From: Physcia stellaris
Taxonomy: Eukaryota > Ascomycota > Lecanoromycetes > Caliciales > Physciaceae
Direction: 5' to 3'
Assembly: GCA_018902385.1 (NCBI GenBank)
Contig: JABSSW010000003.1
Coordinates: 434,001 to 498,000, forward strand
Length of the DNA: 64,000 nucleotides
The position numbers and the translations under genes are program-made. The notes below the pieces were generated by a model that was given only the letters and a program-made list of their open reading frames with translations, was not told the DNA's origin and made no database searches. Shown piece by piece: positions 34,972 through 44,494 of the stretch (position 1 is the stretch's first letter; each line of letters starts with the position of its first letter).

Positions 34972-36109
34972 TCAAATCAAACCCATAATCCCAGGCTGAA
35001 TCCTCTCAAATTTCGTCGCCATCTCCTCCCAGATCCGCTTCTGCACCCTCGCTCCTTCCTCGCTTCTCACGAATGGACTCGGTCTGCAGCATCATCAGCC
35101 TTCTGATATCCAGACCCACTCAAAGATGGAAGGAAGAACTTACTTCGCAATCCGACAACTACTCAGATACATCCCGTTTGTCTCTACCCCCGCACTAGCC
35201 GCGTGAACCAAATTACGACTACCGACCTCGGTACTCCTGGCTAAGAAGAACTTCATGATCTCCATTGACAACGGGCCATCTCGGGAGAGCTCCGAGTGGC
35301 AGAGACCCGGATTGGTGAAGTTGATGATCACTTCCGGATGGCTGGTCTTGGAGCTGAGAGAGGCGAGCTCGCGGCCAGCGAAAAGGCCCATTAACTTCGA
35401 AACGGGATAGCTAGGTACTGGTCAGGCAATCGTGGTGTAGAGAATAAAGAGGCAAGAAGGCTTACCGGTCGTCCATGTTGAATTTCTCGGGATCATTAAG
35501 CGTCTTGAAAAGGTCGGGACTGTTCCTCTCCGGGAAAGGAGTAAAGCCATGAACCTCTGAGCTGACGAACGAGAGATGCGGCGTGATGTTGTACCTTGAC
35601 GCCGACTCGCGGAGTTTAGGGAGGAGGAGGATGGCGAGAAGTGTGGTGCTGACCACGTTGGTTGCTACTTCTCATCAGTCTTTACGTTCCATTTGATGAG
35701 TGGAAATGGTGGGCTCACTTATCGTACTCTCATCCTCCTCTGTGATTTGAAATTTGGACGCCGCTATCCCTGCGTTTGCGACTAGGGCATCAACCCTCTC
35801 CAGTCCCTCGGCCTTCTTGGCGAACTGCTTCACAGATTCATAGCTCGACAGATCCAAGGACCAGACTTCGACCACGCCTTGACGGCCCGTACTTTCCTCG
35901 ATGGATTTCTTGGCTGTTTCGCCCTTCTCGGTGGTTCGCACCGCGAGAATGACTTTTTCGGCATCGAGTCTGGTGATGTGGCGAGCTGCTTCGAGACCGA
36001 GACCTGTGTTTGCGCCTGTGATGATGACTGTTTGGCCGGTGTGCTTTTGGGTTGGGTAGGTGGGTCTTAGGAACAGCTGCTCGTAGAGCATGTTTAGGAA
36101 GGCGGACAT
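34972..36109 (-). CDS. Short-chain dehydrogenase/reductase (retinol dehydrogenase-like)
   Basis: NAD(P)-dependent oxidoreductase of the classical SDR type. Four exons: 35719-36109, 35466-35664, 35144-35410 and 34972-35083; 322 residues. Rossmann motif TVIITGANTGLGLEAARHI (TGxxxGxG), then VRTTEKGETAKK, LDLSSYESVKQFA, the structural VANAG, catalytic Ser in LSFVSSEVHG and the catalytic YPVSK, which is split by the second intron (DDR/YPVSKLMG). The C-terminal exon reads PSPFVRSEEGARVQKRIWEE and ends GIMGLI. The nearest remembered group is the retinol dehydrogenase/WWOX/TIC32-like SDRs of fungal secondary metabolism and detoxification; the substrate cannot be inferred. Confidence 0.85.
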
Positions 36110-36686
36110 GGTCAGTACTGCGGTTATAAGATGGTGGTGCTTTGGTTGCGAAGGCCGTTACCGAGTGATGATAGACTTGTTGGCAATGGAGAACTGTGGA
36201 TGGACATCTGGAGTGATTGATGCTCGCTGTTTATATATCTCGTTCATGGCGGACTTTGGATTCATAGCGCCAAACCCCATTATCGGTCCCACAAAAGCCT
36301 ACCACGGTTTCGCGCCTTCGTTGTGCTGGACCCTGCCGTGGAGATAGGCGCGATCATCACAGGTTGTGAAGCTAGCCCCATTGTGGGAGAAATCCGCGAC
36401 TTGGCCATCAAAGCAAGGTCTCTCGGGTCGAGGGCGGCATATACTGGAGCTAGCAGGAGATGGAAATAGGCTCAAAGTCCGCAAGCGCTTGACGCACTCA
36501 GTCATGACATCTTATTGCTCCTGTGGCCTGTGACCTTTCTGAAAGTGATGGTTCGGACAAACGCGAAGTTCCAAAATCCACCCGCTCTCTCCAGTCTCCA
36601 TCGCCTACTCGTTAGTTCTAAGGCGGGTGATGTACAGCGCTAAGTATTGGTGGCTTCCATTCGTGGTCCCGATTGGCTTTGAACTA
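36110..36686. promoter_or_regulatory. SDR promoter side, left flank of the MITE
   Basis: About 580 bp. No gene recognised. Confidence 0.35.
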
Positions 36687-36727
36687 CGGAGACTGACACC
36701 ATTAGTCCTGCCCGCGCCCTAACCCTA
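36687..36727 (+). repeat. Left terminal inverted repeat of the MITE
   Basis: 41 bp, identical to the reverse complement of 37159-37199. Confidence 0.9.
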
Positions 36728-37158
36728 CGATAGGGTTTCGCATACACCCCCCCAATTAGGGCTCGATTTCGGATGACTAGGACTTCAGTCATCTGATATT
36801 GTGTGACTTTCCGAACGAGACGTGCACGTTTTGAAGTGTCTCGAATGATCTATCCTCTTTTGTATGTAAAATGCTCTCAATTTGGATGGAGATGATTTCA
36901 TTTTCAAATCACGTTGAGCGACAAAATCGAGTGATAGATTTACAATGCGGAAGGCTCAGACGAGAATTTTGCGATATTACGCAATCTCATGAGAGCAGCG
37001 ACGAGATTCAACATCTGAATTCAATTAGGCAATAATATTCATTCTATGCTACACATATTACATCGAAATTCAACGAGCTGACCTGGTTCGTGATATGTGA
37101 AAATACGATGCACCCGTACTGCGAAAATTGCGATATTTGCCCCCATTTGATGCCCCCA

Positions 37159-37199
37159 TAGGGTTAGGGCGCGGGCAGGACTAATGGTGTCAGTCTCCG
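37159..37199 (-). repeat. Right terminal inverted repeat of the MITE
   Basis: 41 bp, identical in reverse complement to 36687-36727. Confidence 0.9.
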
Positions 37200-37803
37200 T
37201 AATTCCGACCTAAATCCATCTCAGCCTCTGGGTCGCAGAGAAATTCCCCTTTCGTCGACCTCAAGCTCCGTAGCCTCGCACAGCGCCTCTCCAGGCAAGA
37301 TGCTACTGATTGTCTCTCGTGTTTATTGATATGAAAATCTTGCCTTCCTCATGGTTCAATAGCCGGTCCCGTGTAACAATTCACTGCTCTAGGAGTACTG
37401 ATAGTCTCCTTGCTTATCGATCATGTTTGCCATGTACTTGAGAGCTTGAATCTTGGTGTAGGCTGGGCTGATCTGGGAGGGAAAATCCTGGAGGTATTTC
37501 TTTCGGGCGTGATCTCGCCATTGATATGCCCCTGACAGTCTTTCACAAAAATCGTGAAGAATGTTTGAGAAGCATGCCTTGTTCACAGTGGTTTCGTGTG
37601 TGCCTTGTTGCGTGAACAGGGGCATCACTCACAGACCTACTTGTTCAACGTCTATTTTACCTATAAATTCCCTGTTCGAAGATTGTTCTTCTTGTTCTTT
37701 CCTCACAAAGCATTTAACACCCTGGAGGTTTGTGCTATTTTGTAACTAATTTTCCCCAACATCTACTTTGCAATCAACAACCTATACAACCCAAACCACC
37801 AAT
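37200..37803. other. Intergenic region MITE / small secreted protein gene
   Basis: Promoter region of the secreted protein gene. A 79-residue minus-strand frame (37389-37628) has protein-like composition but no recognised relative. Confidence 0.35.
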
Positions 37804-38482
37804 ATGCCTTCCAAGACTCTCTTTCTCTCCTCCCTCTTGGGCATGATGACCTTCTTTCAAGGAATCATCGCCCTGCCCGCCAGCTCGACAATGTCGCCAA
37901 TCCCTGAGAGCGCGACAACGTTCGGAGAACCCGTGCAAGCTACCCCATCGGCGGCCGTAGAATTAGCAACCACATCGAATTCCACTCTATCATCTCTCGA
38001 ATCCGACTCCAATGATTCAGAATCTCACATCGTCAAGCGCAAGAAAGACAAAGATGTTGGCTGGATCCAATTCTATAGCAACGAGAGATGCGACAACCCG
38101 CCCATCAGCGATAAAATATTGCAGGAAAGTGAGTACATCTGAGATTTTGGGTATTCGCGACCATTTCGGTCCTTTCAGCCACATGTTACCTCATTAAAAA
38201 GCATCTTTCTGACTCGAGAAACTAGGGTACTCATACGAACCATGTTGCCACATAAGCGATGAATCCGCCGCTGCTGGTGCTGCATCCCACATTTGGATAC
38301 ATTGGGGCACCGGTGATTTGAGAATGACGGGTTTGGCGTGGTTCAATAGTAGTAATGGATGTGATTATCCATCAAGTTTCGGGGGCAATTTCACGAACAG
38401 TGGTGGTTCTGCGCATGGGATCTGTGTCAAACGTCCTGAGCTCATAGAGTATGTTATTGGGGTTTATGACGGGAAACAATAG
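37804..38482 (+). CDS. Small secreted protein with pro-region and Kex2-like site
   Basis: Two exons, 37804-38128 and 38226-38482, joined by a 97-nt GT-AG intron; 193 residues. A signal peptide is clear: MPSKTLFLSSLLGMMTFFQG then IIALPA, cleavage near residue 25. A Ser/Thr/Glu-rich pro-region (about 26-77) ends at VKRKKDKD (residues 77-84), a Kex2-type dibasic site. The mature part begins DVGWIQFYSNERCDN and holds about five Cys (NERC, EPCC, NGCDYPSS, HGICVKR), consistent with two disulfides. N-glycosylation sequons occur (NST, NFT). No enzyme motif. The layout fits an ascomycete effector-like or surface-interacting protein; that role is inference. It sits 600 bp from the MITE. Confidence 0.75.
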
Positions 38483-39229
38483 GATGAACAAAGTAATCTG
38501 TGTATTCGGTTAGACATTGATTTGCGGTTAGGACTTTGTTAGATTAAGTGTATGATTGGAAATGTACCGAAATTGCCACCACTATGGCTAGCCGTGCGTT
38601 GAGCCTCAAACAATGCGAGAGAAAGCAAGCAAAATTGCATGGCCACGCAAGAAGATATGGATGAAGGTTAGAACTGAGGTATTGCGATCGAGACGCCGGA
38701 ATTGGGATGGGGGTCCGCTCGGGGGTGCTAAATGGTTAGTGATTGTAAAATGGACGGAGGCAGGCATGGCAGTACAGGCCTGTGACTGTTGACGGGGGTT
38801 TTTCTTTTTGCCGGCAAGAGAAGAAAGCTTTATTGTCAGTGCAGCAAGCCGTACCTCTACAACCGATTCGTGTTCGATGTTATGACAAGGTGAGCAGTCT
38901 GGACACAACAGTTTGGATGAATTGACTTGCCTGGACGATTAAGAGATCAAACAAAGGAATCTTTGGGAAAACGGAGGCAAGTCCGGAAGGATGAGCCAGA
39001 GTGACGCGTCGCGTGTATCGCGGGAGATCAGAGCAGCGCTCGCGTGTACACGTGACATGAGCGCAAAAATACGGTGGTCTTGGCAAACTGGAGATGATCC
39101 TCCACCTCTCGACTTCTCTGACAATTTGTCATATAGATCTAGTCATGTACCGCCATTTGCACATCGGCCCCGTCCTGAAAATGAGGCATAGCATGTATGG
39201 ATCTTGACAATTCGGCCATATTCACCACA
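38483..39229. other. Intergenic region, no supported gene
   Basis: 3' flank of the secreted protein gene and promoter of the WKF gene. Confidence 0.35.
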
Positions 39230-40903
39230 ATGGCTCCAGTCCAACCTGCAGCGCAACATGTCCCAGCCTGGAAGAGATTGGGACTGAAGCTCAAATATGC
39301 GAAAGATGCACCTGACACAACAGCAACTTCGGATACGGTGCACGATGCAGAAGCAATCAAGAAGCGCAAGTTCGTGGATGGGAAAGCTGTAGAAGGACTC
39401 GAATTGATAACGCCGACGAAGAAAGCGAAGAAGCCCAAGAAAATCGATGTCGATGCGCGCAATGGTTCAGTGAATGGAAGTGACCAGAAGGACCATGATT
39501 CAGCCACTATATACTCGGCGGAAGCATCCTCACACTCTCCGTTTCCAAGTGCAGCTCCGCCAGCCAAGACAGCCACCCTAACGAAAAGAAAGTCCGTGAC
39601 CTTCGCACCAGAAGCAAAGACTACTGACGGCGATTCGACGAAAGACCTATATGACCGATGGCTCGAAACTCAAAGTACCGCTGATGCCAGTTTCGATCCC
39701 AAGAAAGCAGCTCCAGCTCTCACGATCCATTCCCCCTTACCAAAACCATCCACATCCATTACTCCCAAGTCAGTCTCAGAGGAAGCAGAAGATCCAAAGA
39801 TCAAGACGAAGCCGAAAAAGAAGAAAAAGAAACGGAAATCCAAATCCACCACCATAAAACCCAACCAATCCCTCACTTCATCCCCCAAAAATTCTTCAAA
39901 GCCCTCAGCAGAATCCACCAACGGCGAACCTCACCCCGCCCTCCAATACCTCACCGCCCACCACACCACCCCCAACACCTGGAAATTCTCCAAAAACCAC
40001 CAAACCTACCTCCTAAAACACCTCTTCTCCCTCTCCGCCCTCCCAGCCTCCTACAACCCCGCTCTCGGATCCTACCTCTCCGGCCTCCAGGGTCGCTCAG
40101 CGCGCCAAAAAATCCGCGAAGCAGCTCTCAAAGTCCGTGAAGCAGACGAGATGTGGCTCAGCGAGGTCCTCGCCAAAGGCCGCGAACCAGAATGGGAGAA
40201 GAAGAGGAGGAGGGATGAGTATGAAGCTGCGTGGAAAGCGGAAAAGGAAACACTGGAGGAGGTCGAAGGTGCGAGGGAGTGGGAGGAGGGAAAGAAGGAT
40301 TTCGAATGGAGGTTGAAGAAGAGGAGGAGGGCGGAGGAGGTGCTGCGGGCCGTGGGGGAGGCGGAGACTTTGATCCCTGAGGCCCCCAAAGCGAGTGAAA
40401 GTAAAGCCACTGTGAATGGTAACCTTACTGCGGACGCCAAGCAAGTCAACGGCGGAATCAACGTCAACGAAGGCCCAAAGCAACCCGCCCGGAAGAAACG
40501 AAAGCGGAAGCGAAGAACGACCGGCGTCCCAGACGACGAGTCCTCCAGCAGCAGCTCGTCGTCCTCAGACTCCGATTCCGACGGCGAGACTCTAACGGAG
40601 CAAAGACTTCGGGAGGCACTGCAGCCGAACAAAGCTCAGAAGATCGAAGAACTTCGCAAAGCGCTCCACTCCGGCAAGCGCACGCCGCAATCCACGCCTT
40701 CCTCCGGCTTGGGAGGTTCGGTGACTGATAAGCATGTGGATGAGTCGAGTAGTGGAGGAAGTAGCGGGGAAAGTGGGAGTAGTAGTAGCAGTAGTGAAAA
40801 TAGCGAGGATGACGCAGAGGAGGACAACGAATCTGGCGGTGGCAGCGATAGTAGCGACGAGGACAATGAAGATGAGAGCACCAGTAGCAGCGGGAGCGAC
40901 TGA
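39230..40903 (+). CDS. WKF-domain protein (C7orf50-like), probably nucleolar
   Basis: Single exon, 557 residues from the Met at 39230; an in-frame Met 11 codons earlier (39197) is possible, but MAPVQPAAQHVPAWKRLGLK looks like the natural start. Highly basic N-terminal third with Lys clusters (KKKKKKRKSKS). The WKF domain lies at about residues 235-300: HPALQYLTAHHTTPNTWKFS, KNHQTYLLKHLFSLSALPAS, LSGLQGRSARQKIREAALKV. A Glu/Arg-rich helix follows. The tail holds a basic KKRKRKRRTTG patch and long Ser/Asp/Glu runs. Human C7orf50 shares the WKF domain and is nucleolar; the molecular role is not known. The acidic Ser repeats suggest CK2 phosphorylation. Confidence 0.8.
   Translation: MAPVQPAAQHVPAWKRLGLKLKYAKDAPDTTATSDTVHDAEAIKKRKFVDGKAVEGLELITPTKKAKKPKKIDVDARNGSVNGSDQKDHDSATIYSAEASSHSPFPSAAPPAKTATLTKRKSVTFAPEAKTTDGDSTKDLYDRWLETQSTADASFDPKKAAPALTIHSPLPKPSTSITPKSVSEEAEDPKIKTKPKKKKKKRKSKSTTIKPNQSLTSSPKNSSKPSAESTNGEPHPALQYLTAHHTTPNTWKFSKNHQTYLLKHLFSLSALPASYNPALGSYLSGLQGRSARQKIREAALKVREADEMWLSEVLAKGREPEWEKKRRRDEYEAAWKAEKETLEEVEGAREWEEGKKDFEWRLKKRRRAEEVLRAVGEAETLIPEAPKASESKATVNGNLTADAKQVNGGINVNEGPKQPARKKRKRKRRTTGVPDDESSSSSSSSSDSDSDGETLTEQRLREALQPNKAQKIEELRKALHSGKRTPQSTPSSGLGGSVTDKHVDESSSGGSSGESGSSSSSSENSEDDAEEDNESGGGSDSSDEDNEDESTSSSGSD
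40760..40902 (+). repeat. Ser/acidic codon low-complexity tract in the WKF gene
   Basis: Imperfect AGT/AGC/GAN triplet repeats encoding Ser, Gly, Asp and Glu runs at the protein's C-terminus. Confidence 0.7.
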
Positions 40904-41220
40904 TGCGACACCGCAGTTTCTGGACAAGGCAACTGGTAGGGGAACGATGGGGGCTCGGCGCACAGATGGCCATCTACAGGCGATAGAAGTCTCTGAATAT
41001 GGACTAATCTATGCTTCGAGAAGATCGTATCCTGTTACATCAGCCTGCACACGGTCGCTCAAAGTACATAGAAAATTTCTGGCATTCATCTCAACATTCC
41101 TTGCCTGTAGTCACATCGACGTCCTAAATCTTACCCGCGCTTCCACAAGGTAACACCGTCGCCAACTCACGTGCTCGTACCCAGGGTATCTTGCAGATCC
41201 TTCCATTCCCTTCTCCCCTC
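40904..41220. other. Convergent spacer WKF gene / GCP3
   Basis: Tail-to-tail 3' flanks; nothing else seen. Confidence 0.4.
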
Positions 41221-44040
41221 TCACCTGTTTTCCCTCGTGGAGCCTGTAGCTCCCGCCACTCCAAGGCCAGGCGTCACCCCTTCCCTGCGATGCTCTCTTC
41301 GCCTTTTCTTCGGCGCATAGACATCATTAAAATTCATCACTACCCCCAAAAACTTCATATCCACGTCCGGCTGCACCGCCAAATCCCCCAACAAGACATT
41401 AACCCTGCCTTTGAAATCTTTCGCCAGATCGCTTAGTCGCTGGCGTAGGGCAGGAAGCATCTGGTCCTCGCTCGTCGTGGCTGAGTCCAAACCCGGTATC
41501 CCGCCATTGGGGTTGGCGGGGAAGGGAGAATCGGTACGCTTCTCGTTCTTTCTGCTCAAGTGATTGCGGGAAGGCGCTGGACTATCGAGGTCGTCCTTTT
41601 CAGCAACACCCCGTTGACCTTGTGCGGTGCGGGTCTCCATCTTCGCAGCTAGTTCCTGGCGACGGGTAAACTCGGCAACGGAGAAGGAGTAAAGGCCGTC
41701 GACGATATCTTTGTAGGCAAGGATTGTCTTGAGGATCTCGTGAAGCTGGGCCGTGAAGCTATCTTCGCGGTGTCCCGAGGTCGCTTTGCCTAGGAGACCT
41801 TTGTGGGTGATGGCTTTGAGGTACTTGGTGTGTGCTTCGATGAGATCGTCAAGCGTGCAATCTGGCTTAGTGATAGCGGCTTGCAATTGGTCCCAGCTTG
41901 CTTCGATGACTTCGAAGAGAATGTAGTATTGTAATTGGTTGACGAAATGAATCATTTCCGCCATGCAGCATCTAGCCGTCTTCCAATCGCGACTCAGCTT
42001 GTCGTCGACCGTGGCGAGGACACCGCGGGCTCCGGTCATACATCGGCGCCAGGTGCTGCCCAGTGAAAATTCAACTCGTTTGACACGCCAGAGGAGGTTG
42101 AAGATGACAAGGTATTGTTTACTGGCCCAGGGCGTAATGACGACGTCGACCGGGGCATCAACTTTGTATTCAAGGGTGAAAACGTCCCAGCCCACATCAC
42201 CATGGCTGAGCTCTACCAGACGGGCATCCAGACGGCGAAGCACGTCCTGGGAGTCGTACTGGGCATTAGAGCCTCGGATGGCGTGCTCAAGCTGGGCTGT
42301 CAGGGTATGCCGATACTGTGAACCAGCAGGATTATCTAGATTCGAGGAAAGAGACTCCATGAGCAAAGCTATGAAATCACCCTGGCCTAGCAAGAGATAC
42401 TTTTTGAGGGCTCTCAAATGCTCGAAGAGGTGGAATTTGCTATCCATCAGGTGGATCAAGCGGGCCATGGTGGCCTTATATGCTTTGTCGATTGAGGTCT
42501 CCAGAGTAGCCGTATCCCCATAGTGGAGTTCCATAGAGGCCTCCTTGCAGTAAGCTTCTACCCAAGCAGAGTCACCACAGCTATAGCGAATGAAGTTCAG
42601 GCTCTTTCCAATGAGGTAGACCTTCTTCGCGAAGTCTTCCGTGACAATAGATGGAACCATATCTGCATCCAATCTGTACTTGTCTTCCCATACACTAGTA
42701 GCAGGAGCTCGCCGAGGATCAGCTTCCCTATCGTCACTCTGTCCCGCATCTGATTCAATGATAAAGAACTCCTGATAAGGATCACTCAGCTCTCCGTCAT
42801 AAATCCATTGTCGCAGCATGTCATAGAAAGGCCGTGTTACGTGGACTAACATTCGCTCTGCGAAAGCACCTACGAAAGGATCGCCATGAGTTATTGAAAA
42901 TGCGTGGATCATTGAGATTAATTGGCCACCCTTTCTACCTGGTAAGTGTTAGCCCGAACTGACGGATGATCAGAGAAGAAATACGCTTTGCCTCTTCTAC
43001 CATTAAGCTCATTAATCTTAGTCCCAAAGTAGCTTCTCTCGTCCAGACTACGCATCTTTTCAGCGTCACTCCTACTTTGCCAATGCGGCCTCTCGACTCT
43101 GGGCCGCTGACGGATGGAAGGGACCGTCTTATCTCTCCCTCCAATGTAGCTATTAGCCCAAGGTATGAGCGCAGCTCGTTACCAATCGCAGCTCGAAGAC
43201 TCTGCCCTATAAGTCCCTCATCGGCAGATTGCACAAAGGTCGACAGACTCCGATATAGTAAAGAGGGCTCAGCCAGAGTATGAAGTAGTGATATAATAGG
43301 CAACGGTAATGTGGGTGGTAATCTCAGAGTCGAGGAGTCTGTAAATGGTAAGTGCGTTGTCGATAAGCCTTGCAATGTAAAAGGAAGATCGTGTAGAAGT
43401 GCTGCCTCTGTCGGACGGCCATCATTGGGTGTGACCATATCTGACGAAAATGGGTTCCTGGTTTCTCCCACCGCTGAGATTGCCTGGTGATTCTTAGATG
43501 TACCGTTGACCACGTCCTGCCTGTTGATGCCGTTGGCGTGTTGCAAGTGGGATGCGAATTCAGCATCAATCCCTATCTCGCGTTCTCCGTCCGGGTCCGA
43601 ATTTGCGAGTTGACGGAGGACATCTAGAATCGCGCATTTCTGGGACAACACAGGCTTGGTACGAAATCGAGCTAATGAGTTGAGAAACCGCACTGCTTTC
43701 TCAGCTGGTTCATTATCCCTTTGAACTGTGGGGGATGAGCGTAAGGTCTAGGATTAAGCAAACATACAGAGTGACCTACATCGCTCCTTGATTAGGTCGG
43801 ATACGTGGTCGATATCCTGGGGTACTGCTGCTTGACCGTGCCTGCCACATTGTTAGCTTCAGTGACTCATAGTTCGGTCAGTTGGAAAGCGTTCTCCTCA
43901 ATGATCGTTTCAAGAGTGTCATGAATGTCGTCGCGTCGGTCATAGGCTGCTTCTTCATCTTCGTGGGGAGCAGGTGGGAAAAACAACTCCACGAGAGATG
44001 TCAGCGCGTCATTCACGCGGTCATTTGTCTCATTGACCAT
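41221..44040 (-). CDS. GCP3: Gamma-tubulin complex component 3 (GCP3/Spc98/Alp6 type)
   Basis: Core subunit of the gamma-tubulin small complex that nucleates microtubules at spindle pole bodies. Secure exons: 41221-42938, 42985-43725 and one ending at 43780 (QDIDHVSDLIKER). Across junctions the protein reads KERFQRDNEPAEKAVRFLNS and EEAKRRKGGQLISMIHAFS. Family blocks: HGDPFVGAFAERMLVHVTRP, WIYDGELSDPYQEFFI, HLRALKKYLLLGQGDFIALL, LEYKVDAPVDVVITPWASKQ, YLVIFNLLWRVKRVEFSLGS, LQYYILFEVIEASWDQLQAA. The likely first exon (ATG at 44040: VNETNDRVNDALTSLVELFF) resembles the GCP3 N-terminus, but no clean GT donor joins it to the next exon: an in-frame TGA precedes the only nearby GT, so the N-terminal model is unresolved. 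Confidence 0.85.
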
Positions 44041-44494
44041 AAGAGCTCTGCTGGTGGCCGTTGGTAAGCTTTATTGATATTTTACGCGAGGCTTGCTGAT
44101 GGGGCCTCGAAGAAATACCCCCTAAACTATCTCACACGCTCACTGCTGCAGGAATGTTGCAGGTTCACGAGCAGAGTACTCACCTGTAATCGGCTGTTCG
44201 TGGGTTTCAAGAGATTTGTTGTGGTATTCAAGGTTATTTCAGTGTATTTATCAATTAGCTAGTGAGAGATTGAGCTGCTGTACATGCTCAGAGTATGTGG
44301 AGTGTCAGGCATGACACGGTGAGATATCATGCGAAGATCAACTCACGATCCCCAACGATATGCAAAGTCTAATACTATATCTATATTCGTGATGCCGTTC
44401 CACCCCTGTCCCCAGGCTGATCGATGTGACCATGACCTTCCGAACGCCTTATTCACAATGACTGACGCCTGCCAAATGCTATTGCGAAAGGATA
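44041..44494. other. Spacer GCP3 5' end / GT2 3' end
   Basis: No supported gene. GCP3 promoter presumably lies here. Confidence 0.35.

Larger units (their letters stand above)
36687..37199. mobile_element. MITE-like non-autonomous DNA transposon, TA-flanked
   Basis: 513-bp element with perfect 41-bp terminal inverted repeats at 36687-36727 and 37159-37199. The ends read CGGAGACTGACACC... inward, and each is flanked by TA (36685-36686 and 37200-37201), as expected for a Tc1/mariner-type target duplication. The inner ends of the repeats contain telomere-like CCCTAACCCTA / TAGGGTTAGGG. The interior is AT-rich, has no open frame of note, and has near-repeats of a TTGCGATATT motif (around 36969 and 37127). 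Size, perfect ends and lack of coding capacity indicate a MITE mobilised in trans; the perfect ends suggest recent insertion. No autonomous partner is in the window. Confidence 0.85.

Noticed and set aside
37389-37628. 79-residue minus-strand frame upstream of the secreted protein gene
   Set aside because: Protein-like composition, but no relative recognised, no splice partners and no clear promoter.
39670-40973. Long antisense frames opposite the WKF gene
   Set aside because: They mirror the Ser/Lys/Glu low-complexity codons of the real gene and resemble no family.
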